Assembly (NCBI RefSeq): GCF_004345645.1
Contig: NZ_SLWS01000007.1
Location: 496,001 to 560,000 of the forward strand
Direction: 5' to 3'
Source: Actinocrispum wychmicini
GTDB lineage: Bacteria; Actinomycetota; Actinomycetes; Mycobacteriales; Pseudonocardiaceae
DNA: 64,000 bases
Shown here one piece after another: positions 8,317-17,358 of this stretch. The notes under the pieces are model-generated. The model searched no databases, was not told the DNA's origin, and was given only the letters and a program-made list of their open reading frames with translations. Every line of letters starts with the position of its first letter. Position 1 is the stretch's first letter. The translations under genes and the position numbers were made by a program.

Positions 8317-10961
8317 CTCCCACCTACCGCGACAGGGGCGGCCGTCAGGAGATTCCGCGCCACGGCCTGCGACATGAGCAGTGGTTCGGCGTGCCGCTCG
8401 CCGCCGTAGGAAATGTAGTTCGCCATCATCCCGAAACCGCCGAACGGGCGGTTGCCGTCCTCGGCGTCGAGCAGCGTGTGGTTGACACAGGTTTGGTGCC
8501 GCTTGGCCAGAACATTCACCGTCTCCGGATCGTTTCCGTAAACCATCGCTCCCAACGCGCGTTCGCTGAAATACGGACTTGCCAACCGTTCACGCAACCG
8601 TCTCGCACTGGGATAGGCCACGACGTTGAACACCGGGGCGAACATCTCGTCCAGGGGGATCTTGTCGTCGAAGTCCCACAGCAGCATGGTCGGCTCGATC
8701 CGGCGGCATCGCAGATCGATGCGCCCGCCGTACTGGATGTGACTCGCGTGCCGCACCAGGTAGTCCGAGCAGTTCACCAGCGCCGAGTCGTAGTAGATCG
8801 GACCGTAGTCGACGGCCGGGTCGCTGTTCTGCCCGAAACGCAGCGAAGTCAGTTTGGCGGACAACAGGTCGACGAATTCCTCAGTGCGGCCCTGCGGCGC
8901 GAACACGACGTCGGGGCCGAAACAGTCCTGGCCCGAATTGTGGAGCCGGATTCTCGCGACGTCGTGTGCGGCGCGCGCGAGATCGGCGTCGGGTGCGATC
9001 ACGAAGGGGTTGATGCCGTGCCCGAAGAACAGGAAGAGTTGGTCTTCCGCCACCCCTTCGCGGACAGTCTCGGCATTGGCGTAGTCGCCGGTGAAGACGA
9101 TGAGGTCCGCGTCGCGCACCGGTCCCGTCACGAACTTGCGCCTGCTGAGTTCGAAAAGCTCAATGGGTAGGCCGTGCACCGGAGCCAGCAGGGCGTGCAG
9201 TCGTTGCATCTGGCTGGTGATCTGCGAGGACGATCGAAAGGTGATGCTGTCGGTGTAAAGGGACGCCACCAGCATGTAGAGCGCGTACGAATAGAGCGGG
9301 ATGTTGGACGGCATGAACACCGCGGCCCGAGGCACGCGGCCGGGCCGGCCCCGGCGGATCTCCTCCTCCGCTCCGTCGAGGGTGGCGAGGAACGAACGAA
9401 TCTCCGCGCTGGCGGTGTGGTGGGGCGAGATCTCGGTGAGAATTCCCAGCACCGCGTCCTCGTTGTCGGCCACATGCCGGCGCACCGCGCGCAGCGCGTC
9501 GATACGGTCGGCGAAGGGAATGCGGTAGTCGGACGCGGTGGCGTCGGTGATCGTGGTGCGCGACGCGGGCAGCGAGGTCATGGCGATCTTCTCCAGAACG
9601 GCCAGGTCTGGCTTTCCCGTATTCGTGAGGGGCAACGCGGGAAGCACGACGATGTGGTCGGGCTGCTCGTAGCGGGCGAGCACGGAACGCAGCGCCTGTT
9701 TCCAGTACGCGGGCTCGTGATCGTCCGGGTCCGCGATCACGAACACCAGGCGACTGCCCAGCCGCTCGTCGGGGACGGCGACGACCTTTGTCTGCGCGCC
9801 GGCCGACTCGGCCCGCTCGGCGAGGTGGTCGGGGTAGAGCGTGTGGCCGTCACGGTGCACGGCGTGCTTGCGCCCGACCGGGAAGACGTGGCCGGTGTCG
9901 TCGAGCATGCCGATGTCGCCGGTGCGGTGCACGGAACCCGAAACCGGGATTATCTCACCGTCGTCGCCCAGATAGCCGGTCATCAGGCCGTCACTGCGGA
10001 CGACGAGCTCGCCGAGCCGGCCGTGCGGAAGCGGCCGGCCGTGGTCGTCGTGGACTTCGACGACCACACCGGGCAGCGGTGTGCCGCACCCGACCGGATC
10101 GGTGTGGGGCGCCAGAGCGATGTTTCCCACCTCGGTCGCTCCGTAGCCGTCAAGCAGGTGCTGGCCGGTACGGGCGTGGAACCGGGCCGCCAGGTTGCGG
10201 CCCAGCGGCGCGCCGCCCACGCACCAGGCTCGTACCGTCTTCAGCGCGGTCGCGAGAGCGGGACGACGCTCGAACAGGTTGAGCAGGCTGTAATAGGTCG
10301 ACGGGGCACCGTCCACAATGGAGAGACCGTGGTCCACGCCGACCGCGAGCGCACGGTCCAGGCGCGTGGTCGGCCCGTAAACCACGAGCGTGCCCCCGGT
10401 CAGCCACCAGCAGAGGACCAGCGACAGGCCATATTGGTGGGAGTACGGCAGGACGGGCAGGAAGACGTCGTCCGGCCGGTATCCCATTCGTTCCGCGCTG
10501 AGGGCGAGGTTGTCCAGAATCGAGCGGCCGGAACGGACAATGCCCTTGGGACGGCCTGTCGTACCCGACGACCATGAAATCGCGGCGTCCTGGCGCTGCG
10601 CCCATTTCGCGATATCGGGCACGGCCGCTGTGTTCGATACCGTGGTCGACGCGGGCCGTGTCGCCGCGGTGTCGCCCGTACCGTCGTTGATTTCGAATAA
10701 CACACGCGCCTGAGCGCGGATCTGCGATCGTTGTGACCGGGTGGCTCGATGATCGGCCAATACCACCGAAGCGTCGAGGTGAATGAGCGCGAGCAGATCG
10801 ACGACCCATTCCGGGGAGTTGCCCCCGATCATCATCACCCGCGAACCAGGTTCGGCGCCGCGGCGGGCAAGAAGTTCAGTGGCGCCGAATACGCGGGCCA
10901 CGATCTCGTCGGTCTCCCAGATGCGTCCCTCGGCCGAGATCAACCGCCTGAAAACGGGCAA
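8313..10961 (-). CDS. Fused acyl-adenylating ligase and aldehyde dehydrogenase/acyl reductase
   Basis: This 882-residue protein has two domains. Residues 1 to about 460 form an ANL adenylation domain: A3 motif SSGTTGRPKG (131-140), GYGATE (272-277), HRTGD (345-349) and an A10 Lys450 in TNTGKPD. Residues from about 480 to 882 form an aldehyde dehydrogenase fold with the catalytic Cys680 in NSGQDCFG and a C-terminal PFGGFGMM motif. The ALDH general-base Glu is missing (LFLFFGHG at 642-649 where LELGG is usual). This is typical of thioester-forming, reductive members. Together they suggest activation of a carboxylic acid and reduction to an aldehyde. The start is TTG with AAGGAG 7 bases upstream. 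It is the first gene of the operon. Confidence 0.85.
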   Translation of the reverse strand: MPVFRRLISAEGRIWETDEIVARVFGATELLARRGAEPGSRVMMIGGNSPEWVVDLLALIHLDASVVLADHRATRSQRSQIRAQARVLFEINDGTGDTAATRPASTTVSNTAAVPDIAKWAQRQDAAISWSSGTTGRPKGIVRSGRSILDNLALSAERMGYRPDDVFLPVLPYSHQYGLSLVLCWWLTGGTLVVYGPTTRLDRALAVGVDHGLSIVDGAPSTYYSLLNLFERRPALATALKTVRAWCVGGAPLGRNLAARFHARTGQHLLDGYGATEVGNIALAPHTDPVGCGTPLPGVVVEVHDDHGRPLPHGRLGELVVRSDGLMTGYLGDDGEIIPVSGSVHRTGDIGMLDDTGHVFPVGRKHAVHRDGHTLYPDHLAERAESAGAQTKVVAVPDERLGSRLVFVIADPDDHEPAYWKQALRSVLARYEQPDHIVVLPALPLTNTGKPDLAVLEKIAMTSLPASRTTITDATASDYRIPFADRIDALRAVRRHVADNEDAVLGILTEISPHHTASAEIRSFLATLDGAEEEIRRGRPGRVPRAAVFMPSNIPLYSYALYMLVASLYTDSITFRSSSQITSQMQRLHALLAPVHGLPIELFELSRRKFVTGPVRDADLIVFTGDYANAETVREGVAEDQLFLFFGHGINPFVIAPDADLARAAHDVARIRLHNSGQDCFGPDVVFAPQGRTEEFVDLLSAKLTSLRFGQNSDPAVDYGPIYYDSALVNCSDYLVRHASHIQYGGRIDLRCRRIEPTMLLWDFDDKIPLDEMFAPVFNVVAYPSARRLRERLASPYFSERALGAMVYGNDPETVNVLAKRHQTCVNHTLLDAEDGNRPFGGFGMMANYISYGGERHAEPLLMSQAVARNLLTAAPVAVGGR

Positions 10962-11132
10962 CTCGTGCTCCTTGATGCCAGGGGGTGTGTGCGGATTCCT
11001 GGACGTACACGTTCGTAATCCCGCGACAACGTCTGCTTCTGTTCAAGAAGATCCGTCTCAACCGACTATCCCATACCCGCAGGCCGGCCGTGTGGCGAGA
11101 ACACGCCATAGCGCGCCCGCTTTCTTCTGAAT
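10962..11132 (-). promoter_or_regulatory. Leader/promoter region of the biosynthetic operon, with a 15-bp inverted repeat
   Basis: These 171 bases separate the HEAT-like gene from the operon's first gene and hold no gene. They are the only sizeable gap upstream of the eight-gene cluster, so its promoter probably lies here. The region is less GC-rich than its surroundings. At 11036-11050 there is an inverted repeat with 5-bp arms, CTTCT and AGAAG, around a 5-base centre. I see no convincing -35/-10 pair. The translation signal AAGGAG lies at the downstream end, just before the TTG start. Confidence 0.4.
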
Positions 11133-12458
11133 TCACGTTCCGGCTGTCAGCACGTCGGCGGCTTCCGCCATGACGGCGACGATCTCGTCGATATGCAGCC
11201 GCACGGCCCCTTCACGGTCGCCGACACCGTCAATCTGTGAGCGCAGCCGGTATCGCAGGGTGCCGTCTGGGTCCAACTCCGCGGACAGGTCATTGGTGGT
11301 CGGACCCCAGTCCCCGAAGTCCGGCGACTTTCCCGCACGGTAGGCGGCGACGTCCCACCGCAGCGAGTGGGCGAACTGCGGCACGTACGCCGTGTTGTCG
11401 AACGGTGTCACGATGGCGCCGTCCAGCCACATCGTGCAGGTGCGCAGTTGTGCCCCATCCGGATCGGCCGGTCCGATCTCGAACGCAAGGCGCGACCGGT
11501 CGCCGACCAAGATGTCCATCGCGCACCAACGGGAAACGTCAACGTCGAAGTCGAGCGCCGCGGCCACGGCGTCCAATGTGGCCGCGGTCGCGTCCTCGTC
11601 GAGCGTGACCGACTCGGGCAGATCGGCGAACCCCAGGTACTCCAGCGTGCTGCGCAGGCTCGGGTAGTCGGGCGCCCGGTCGGGGTGGGTGGTGTACACG
11701 CCGATGTTGCGCAGCGCCGGCACGTGTGGACGGTCCGCACCGGGCACCCGGGTGCCTGCCAGGTACAGCCGCGCGTCCCGGTGATGGGGCGCGGCGTAGT
11801 CGGCGGGACCTAGCTCGACAGCGAAGCTCGCCCGGTCGCCGTACACGCCGGCGGTCCGTGTGGCGAACGCGCCGCGCAACTCGCCGGCCACGGCGCGCCA
11901 AGCCGCCGGGTCCTCGCCGGTGACCTGCGCGAACCGGCCGTCATCTGCGATGTCAGACCGCTGTCCGGCTAGCCCGAGCAGGCCGTTCGCACTGTGGTGG
12001 CGCACCAGCGATTCCTGGTCGAGCATCCCGCGGTGCAATGCGGCCACCGAACGCGGCGTGATCGGCAGCGCCCGCAGCGCCACGGCCGCGTCGACCCGGT
12101 CGCCCCAATGCCCGAAGCCTTCGAGCACCGTGGCCACCTCGGACACGTACTCGTCGTTGCCAGTCAGCTCACACAGCACCTGCGCGGTGCGCACACGGAA
12201 CACGCCGCGCGCCGAGCCAAGAGCGGACTGCAGCAACGCGGCCGTGTCTGACGGCGCGCGGCCAAGGCGGGCCAGAGCGCCCAGCGACTCGACCGCGACG
12301 GGATCGTGATCGCCGACACCGGCACGCAACATCCGCTCGACTCGCTCCGGCTTCCGCTCGTGCTCGGCGATCAGCGCACCGAAGTCGGCACCGTCGTGCC
12401 ACACCAAGTACGGGTCGCCGAACATCTCCCGGCGGAACTCACCCCACGCATCGCCCAC
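11133..12458 (-). CDS. HEAT-like repeat protein with an internal duplication, unknown function
   Basis: I do not recognise a named family for this 441-residue cytoplasmic protein. Residues 1 to about 200 are rich in Leu, Ala and Arg helices in the rhythm of HEAT-like repeats (VRTAQVLCEL, VRHHSANGLLGLAG). The C-terminal half holds two similar segments: one begins DRASFAVELGPAD and the other DRSRLAFEIGPAD. Each is followed by a strand with a Leu-x-Gly core, suggesting duplication of a small beta domain. The start is GTG, and a TAGCCT hexamer four bases upstream could be a -10 box. It lies 16 bases after the ABC permease gene on the same strand. A role as adaptor or immunity-type protein would be a guess. 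Confidence 0.6.
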   Translation of the reverse strand: MGDAWGEFRREMFGDPYLVWHDGADFGALIAEHERKPERVERMLRAGVGDHDPVAVESLGALARLGRAPSDTAALLQSALGSARGVFRVRTAQVLCELTGNDEYVSEVATVLEGFGHWGDRVDAAVALRALPITPRSVAALHRGMLDQESLVRHHSANGLLGLAGQRSDIADDGRFAQVTGEDPAAWRAVAGELRGAFATRTAGVYGDRASFAVELGPADYAAPHHRDARLYLAGTRVPGADRPHVPALRNIGVYTTHPDRAPDYPSLRSTLEYLGFADLPESVTLDEDATAATLDAVAAALDFDVDVSRWCAMDILVGDRSRLAFEIGPADPDGAQLRTCTMWLDGAIVTPFDNTAYVPQFAHSLRWDVAAYRAGKSPDFGDWGPTTNDLSAELDPDGTLRYRLRSQIDGVGDREGAVRLHIDEIVAVMAEAADVLTAGT

Positions 12459-12474
12459 CGCGCGAGGCTAGCGC

Positions 12475-15030
12475 CTACTGCCCTGGCAGCGTGACCGCCT
12501 CGATCGGGCCGCGCCGCATCGCCAGCCGCGCGGAGAGCGCGGTGACCGGCCAGACGATCAGGAAGACCGCGAGCACCACGCCGAGGAACACCCAGATCGG
12601 GCCGGACGGGATGATCTGTCCGGTCGTCAAGGCCGTGGGCAGCACGGTGAACAGCGCGATGATGATGCCGAGCACCAGCCCGACCACCGCGACGATGCCG
12701 CTCTCGATGAACAGCATCCGCCGGATCTGACCGCGGTCCGCGCCCGCCAGTCGTTGCGCCCCGAACTCCCGGCGGCGGGCCAGGACGGCCACCGCGAGGG
12801 TGTTCACCGCCGCGATCGCCGCGTAGGCGATGGCGAGCACGGCCAACAGGTAGTTGATCATCGCCTCGACGTCCGCGCTGGCCTGGAAGTTGTTCGTCAG
12901 CACCGAATCGTCGCCGACGGTGAGACCCGGCCAGTCCTTGAGGCGGCTGGTCAGCGCGGACACGACGCCGGTCGAGTCGGTCGCCTTCACCAGCACCTGC
13001 GCGGGCAGCCCGCTCGTGGTGTGCGGCGTGAGGAGCTCGGCCGGCAACACCATGCTCGGGTAGCTCGACGGGCTGTCGAGCAGCGCGACGACGTTCACCT
13101 GGGCCTGTGCCCCGTCGCCGAGCCGCATGGTGATCTTGTCGCCGACCTTGAGCCGCAGGCTGTCGGCGACGTCCTGCGGCAGCGCGACGGTGTTGCCTTT
13201 CAGGTCCTTCAGCGAGCCCTGTGTGACGTCGGTGGCGAGCACCGTGCCGCCCTGGTCCTCAGCGGAGACGCCGAGTAGACGCAACGGGTCGCTGCCGGTG
13301 CCGTCGTAGGGCTGCTCGATCCAGCCGGAGCTGATGACCAGCGGCGAAGCCGTGCTGACGCCCGGGGTGCTGCGGATCTGCGCGAGCGCCTCGGGCGAGA
13401 TCCCGCCGGTGTCCGTGCTGACCACCGCGTCGGCCTTCAGCTGGTTGGTGTACGCCGCCACCTGAGCCTTCTGCGCCGTCGTCTCCGAGTAGACGTTGCC
13501 GAGCGCGACCGCGCTGGCGAGCGTGATCGGCGTGAGCGCCGCGGCGAACGCCACCGCGCGGGCACGCGAGTTGATCACGGCGAGAGTGGCGTCCCGGCCG
13601 GCGACCCGCCGGATGAACGGGCCGAAGCGGTCGGCGACGAAGGCCATGATCTCCGGGCCGACCAGCGCCACCGCGATGGCTCCGGTGAGCACCGCCGGGC
13701 CGCCGATCGCCGCGGCCGTGTCGGCGGGCATGAACACCGTGGTGCCCGCGAGTAGCACGGTCGCCGCGGCGCAGATCACCGCGCCGGTGCGGCGCAACGG
13801 GTTCACCTTCGCGCTCGGGATCGCCGCCTCGGCCAGCGCCTGGATCGGCCGGGCCCGTGCCGCGGCCAGCGCGGTGAACCACGCGGCGGCGAAGACGATC
13901 GCGAGCGTGGCGAGGATGCCCGCGCCGAACGCGATGATGTCCTGCTGGAACACCAGCTCGTTCGGCACGATGCCGAGCGACACACTGGTGTCGAAGATCT
14001 GGTTGCCGAGCAGGCGGCCGAGGACCACACCGCACAACGCGGCGATCGCGCCGACGGCCATGGTCTCGGCGAGCACCATCCGGTGCACCTGTTTCGGCGT
14101 CGCGCCGGTGGCCCGCAGCAGCGCGAGCTCCTGCTGCCGCTGCCGCACGGTGAGGCTGATCGTCGCGGCGACGACCAGTGCCATGACCACCAGCACCATC
14201 CCGCCGAACACCGCGGCCAGCAGGATCAGCGGGAGCCGGCTGTTGTCCACGCCGAGGAACTCGGCCGCGCCTCGGTCGTCGCCGGTCAGCACGCTGACGT
14301 TGGGCACCTGCTCGGCGATGCGCGCGGCGAGATCACCGACGTCAACGCCTTCGGACGGGAACACGCCGACCAGATCGACGCGGCCCTGATGAGTGGCGAA
14401 CCGTTGGGTGTCGGCCACGGCGAAGAAGAACGCGGCCCGCTGCACACGCTGGCCGGGCTCGGCGATCCCCGCGACGACGAAGGACTGTTTCTGCCCGTTC
14501 ACCACGACGTCGACGGTCGCGCCGGCGCTGATGCCGGCCGCGTCCGCGGTGGCCGAGTCGACCACGACCTGGCCCGCGGCCGGCGCTTGCCCGCCCTGGC
14601 GCAGGACGTAGCCGCCGAGCGTGCCGGAGTCCCAGCCGTGTCCGGAAAGGACGGACGCGCCGGAGACCTGGGGCGTCCCGTCGCGCAGCAACGTGGCCGG
14701 GAACGACACGTCCGCGACCACCTGCCGCACGCCCGGCACCGCGGCGATCTTGGCGATCTGGTCCCCGGGCAGCCCGGTCCGCTCGACGTACGGGACCACC
14801 TGCGACTCTTCGTCCGGCAGCTGGAAGGCCGACGAACCGCCGACCACGATCGGGGCCGCCGCGAGCCGCTGCGGCTGCGCCCGCAGCACGATCGCGGTTT
14901 CGAACAGCCCGGCGCACGAGATCAGCAGGCCGCAGCCGATCAGGATCGCGACGAACGACGCGAGCGACGCGGCCGCGCGGTACCGCAGGCTGGCCAGCGC
15001 CAGGTTGACCACCACCCGCCGCGGGCTCAC
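12475..15030 (-). CDS. ABC transporter permease, FtsX/MacB type
   Basis: This 851-residue membrane protein starts with a cytoplasmic MSPRRVVVNL segment and a first transmembrane helix. A large extracytoplasmic domain follows (about 45-250), then three helices, a second extracytoplasmic domain of MacB-PCD type (about 500-700) and three closing helices. This is the duplicated FtsX architecture common in actinobacteria. Such permeases use mechanotransmission to expel antibiotics or peptides or to act on the envelope rather than importing nutrients. It overlaps the ATPase gene by four bases and forms one transporter with it. The substrate is unknown. Confidence 0.9.
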   Translation of the reverse strand: MSPRRVVVNLALASLRYRAAASLASFVAILIGCGLLISCAGLFETAIVLRAQPQRLAAAPIVVGGSSAFQLPDEESQVVPYVERTGLPGDQIAKIAAVPGVRQVVADVSFPATLLRDGTPQVSGASVLSGHGWDSGTLGGYVLRQGGQAPAAGQVVVDSATADAAGISAGATVDVVVNGQKQSFVVAGIAEPGQRVQRAAFFFAVADTQRFATHQGRVDLVGVFPSEGVDVGDLAARIAEQVPNVSVLTGDDRGAAEFLGVDNSRLPLILLAAVFGGMVLVVMALVVAATISLTVRQRQQELALLRATGATPKQVHRMVLAETMAVGAIAALCGVVLGRLLGNQIFDTSVSLGIVPNELVFQQDIIAFGAGILATLAIVFAAAWFTALAAARARPIQALAEAAIPSAKVNPLRRTGAVICAAATVLLAGTTVFMPADTAAAIGGPAVLTGAIAVALVGPEIMAFVADRFGPFIRRVAGRDATLAVINSRARAVAFAAALTPITLASAVALGNVYSETTAQKAQVAAYTNQLKADAVVSTDTGGISPEALAQIRSTPGVSTASPLVISSGWIEQPYDGTGSDPLRLLGVSAEDQGGTVLATDVTQGSLKDLKGNTVALPQDVADSLRLKVGDKITMRLGDGAQAQVNVVALLDSPSSYPSMVLPAELLTPHTTSGLPAQVLVKATDSTGVVSALTSRLKDWPGLTVGDDSVLTNNFQASADVEAMINYLLAVLAIAYAAIAAVNTLAVAVLARRREFGAQRLAGADRGQIRRMLFIESGIVAVVGLVLGIIIALFTVLPTALTTGQIIPSGPIWVFLGVVLAVFLIVWPVTALSARLAMRRGPIEAVTLPGQ

Positions 15031-15788
15031 CGCTGACCCCGCTTGGCCCGCGCACCAAGCTGCGCCAGCGTGGCCGCGACGGCTTCGACGCCCGGCGCCG
15101 CCATCTGCGTGACGATCTGGCCGTCCACCAGGAACAGCACAGCGTCCGCGAAGGACGCCGCCACCGGATCGTGCGTGACCATCACGATGGTCTGGCCCGC
15201 GCTCACCAGCTCGCGCATCAGGGTCAGCACCTCGAGCGCGGTGTTCGTGTCCAGCGCGCCGGTCGGCTCGTCGGCGAACACCACTGCCGGGCGCGCGGCC
15301 AGTGCACGGGCGATCGCGACGCGTTGCTGCTGGCCACCGGACAGCTCACCGGGCCGGTGCTTGACGCGCTGCGTCAGCCCGACCCGTGCGATCACCTGGT
15401 CCACCCACGCCCGGTCCGGCTCGCGGCCGGCCAGCAGCGTCGGCAGGGTGACGTTCTGCTCGACGTTCAACGCGGGCATCAGATTGAAGGCCTGGAAGAC
15501 GAACGCGACGTGCTGGCGGCGAAGCTCGGTCAGCTGAGTTTCGCTCTGGCCGGTCAGGTCGGTCCCCACCAGGGTGACGCGGCCCGCGCTCGGCTGGTCG
15601 AGCCCGGCCGCGCAGTGCAGCAGCGTGCTCTTGCCGGATCCGGACGGGCCCATCACCGCGGTGAAGGTGCCGGCGGGGAAGTTCACGGAGACCCCGGCAA
15701 GCGCTTGCACAGCGCTCTCGCCGGAACCGTAGGTCTTGCGCACCGAATCCAGCCGGACCGGGGACTCGACAGACGTCATCGTGGGCAC
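15027..15788 (-). CDS. ABC transporter ATP-binding protein (MacB/LolD type)
   Basis: This is the roughly 253-residue ATPase partner of the following FtsX-type permease. It has Walker A GPSGSGKST, the signature LSGGQQQRVAIARAL, Walker B VVFADEPTGALD and the switch His in VMVTHD. I prefer the GTG at 15788 because GGAG lies 8 bases before it and it sits one base after the upstream stop. The ATG at 15779 is possible but has poor spacing, and the longer open frame upstream is shadow. It lies in an operon with the 2TM protein and the permease, next to a divergent two-component system that probably controls it. Confidence 0.93.
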   Translation of the reverse strand: MPTMTSVESPVRLDSVRKTYGSGESAVQALAGVSVNFPAGTFTAVMGPSGSGKSTLLHCAAGLDQPSAGRVTLVGTDLTGQSETQLTELRRQHVAFVFQAFNLMPALNVEQNVTLPTLLAGREPDRAWVDQVIARVGLTQRVKHRPGELSGGQQQRVAIARALAARPAVVFADEPTGALDTNTALEVLTLMRELVSAGQTIVMVTHDPVAASFADAVLFLVDGQIVTQMAAPGVEAVAATLAQLGARAKRGQR

Positions 15789-15789
15789 G

Positions 15790-16089
15790 TCATTCACTCC
15801 GATCCGTTCGGAACCGCTCGATGCCGGTGAGCACGCCGACGGCGATCGCCACGGGGACGGCGGTCCACAGCCACCACGGTGCGCGCAGTCCACCGCCGAG
15901 GATGGCGATCATCAGCCAGACGATGACCTGGACCAGGGTCACCGCCGCACCGGCGAGGACCACGATCTGCCGGGCGACCAGGCGTCGCCTGCTCGTCGGG
16001 TCGATGTCACGCCGGACAGGCCGGACGACGTCGGTGACCAGCGTGCGGAACGGGTGCCGGGCACGTGCCGCGTCGTTGTCGTTGTTCAT
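15790..16089 (-). CDS. Small two-helix membrane protein (2TM-domain type)
   Basis: This 99-residue protein has a basic, charged N-terminus and two transmembrane helices: VVLAGAAVTLVQVIVWLMI and a segment around LWTAVPVAIAVGVLTGI. They are separated by a short turn containing PWWLW. Layout and spacing match the 2TM domain family often found beside ABC transporters and PadR or two-component regulators. I chose the ATG at 16089; the much longer open frame upstream reads antisense to the kinase gene and is not credible. It is the first gene of the ABC operon, ending one base before the ATPase start. Its role is unknown, perhaps an accessory or sensory subunit. Confidence 0.65.
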   Translation of the reverse strand: MNNDNDAARARHPFRTLVTDVVRPVRRDIDPTSRRRLVARQIVVLAGAAVTLVQVIVWLMIAILGGGLRAPWWLWTAVPVAIAVGVLTGIERFRTDRSE

Positions 16090-16205
16090 GGTGGTGACAC
16101 TGGCGGTCGACGGCATCGGCGGCATCGGCGCTGGGTGGTCGTCGGATCGACGAAAGTCGCAGTCACCCCCCGTCCATCGACGGATGCCCGAGCGACGGCG
16201 CTGTC

Positions 16206-16211
16206 TAGTCT
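16206..16211 (+). promoter_or_regulatory. Likely -10 box for a leaderless kinase transcript
   Basis: TAGTCT fits the TANNNT -10 consensus and ends 7 bases before the GTG at 16219, where no ribosome-binding site is visible. That spacing puts the transcription start at or next to the start codon. The 129-bp divergent region 16090-16218 must also hold the promoter of the ABC operon. Confidence 0.45.
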
Positions 16212-16218
16212 CGGGCAG

Positions 16219-17358
16219 GTGATCGACGACGCGGGTACCACCCGCAGGCCGGACTGGTTGGCGGTAGCGCGCACGGCGACGTTGGTGCTGCTCTCGTTCG
16301 CCGGCGGGCTGTCGCTGCTCTACGGGGTGTTGGAAGCCGGGCCCGGCGGTGTAGCGCGCGTGCTGGATATCGCCGTGGGCGCGCTCGCCAGCCTCGCGCT
16401 GGTCCTGCGTCACCGGGCACCCGTCGTCCTGGCCGTGGTCCTGGCCGGTGTCGCCGCGGTCATCGCCTCGGCCGGATTGGCCAACATGCTCGCGCTCTAC
16501 GCGGTGGCCCGCCGTCGCCGGCTGCGGGTCGCGCTCGCCGTGGCCGTCGTCAACGTCGTCTCAGGCTGCGTGTTCTGGCTGGTGTACGCAGGCAACAACT
16601 CCCTCAGCCTGACCATCGCGGTCAATGTGGCGATGGCGGCGGCGTTCAGCGCCTGGGGGGCGCTGCAGCAGACGCAGCACAAGCTCGTCGACTCCTACCG
16701 CGAACGGGCCGAACGGGTCGAGCGGGAGCAGGAGCTGCGTGAGGCCGAGGTCCTGTACGCCGAGCGGGCGCGGATCGCCCGGGAGATGCACGACGCGGTC
16801 GCGCACCGCGTCTCCTTGGTCGCTCTGCACGCCGGTGGACTGACCGTGGCCACCGGCCTGTCCGAGGAAGACGTGCGATCCGCGGGGGATCTCATCCGGT
16901 CGGCGGCGGTGCAGGCACTGCAGGAGTTGCGCACCGCACTCGGCGTGCTGCGCGCCGACGAGGCCGCGACACTCGAACAGCCGGGACTCGACCGACTCGA
17001 CGACCTGCTCGACGAGGCCCGCACGGCGGGTCAACGGATCACGCTGTCGGTGCACGGAGACCTGCGTGACGCGCCGCCCAGCATCGGCCGGGCCGCTTAC
17101 CGGATCGTGCAGGAAGGGCTGACCAACGCCCGCAAGCACGCCGCAGGGGCCGAGGTCTCGGTGCTGGTGCGCCGCGCCGACGGCCTGTTGCAGGTGCGCG
17201 TCGGCAACGTGGCGGTGGCCGACTCGTTGGACGTGCCAGGGTCACGTCGTGGGCTCGTCGGCCTGCGTGAGCGGGCCGTCCTCGCGGGTGGGAGCCTGAG
17301 CCATGGTCGAACCGACGCAGGAGAGTTCGTGCTGAACGCGGAGCTGCCGTGGATGTGA
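16219..17358 (+). CDS. Sensor histidine kinase (NarL/DesK-type, HisKA_3)
   Basis: This 379-residue membrane kinase has about five hydrophobic segments in residues 15-150, then a coiled linker rich in Arg and Glu. The dimerisation/phosphoacceptor helix ARIAREMHDAVAHRVS has His191 as the predicted phosphorylated residue. The ATPase domain has the N-box VQEGLTNARKHA and a glycine-rich RRGLVGLRER segment. There is no large extracellular sensor loop, so the signal is probably sensed in the membrane, as in many kinases paired with ABC exporters. The start codon is inferred from the -10 box just upstream; a long N-terminal open-frame extension is rejected. It overlaps its response regulator by 10 bases. 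Confidence 0.9.
   Translation: MIDDAGTTRRPDWLAVARTATLVLLSFAGGLSLLYGVLEAGPGGVARVLDIAVGALASLALVLRHRAPVVLAVVLAGVAAVIASAGLANMLALYAVARRRRLRVALAVAVVNVVSGCVFWLVYAGNNSLSLTIAVNVAMAAAFSAWGALQQTQHKLVDSYRERAERVEREQELREAEVLYAERARIAREMHDAVAHRVSLVALHAGGLTVATGLSEEDVRSAGDLIRSAAVQALQELRTALGVLRADEAATLEQPGLDRLDDLLDEARTAGQRITLSVHGDLRDAPPSIGRAAYRIVQEGLTNARKHAAGAEVSVLVRRADGLLQVRVGNVAVADSLDVPGSRRGLVGLRERAVLAGGSLSHGRTDAGEFVLNAELPWM

Noticed and set aside
10962..11132. A SARP repeat upstream of the biosynthetic operon
   Set aside because: No copy of TCGTCCTAG or 11-bp-phased GTCC cores was found there, so control by the AfsR-like gene is not supported by sequence.
15736..16218. N-terminal extension of the first histidine kinase
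   Set aside because: The segment is antisense to the ATPase and 2TM genes and has no membrane or kinase features. The GTG after a -10 box is a better start.
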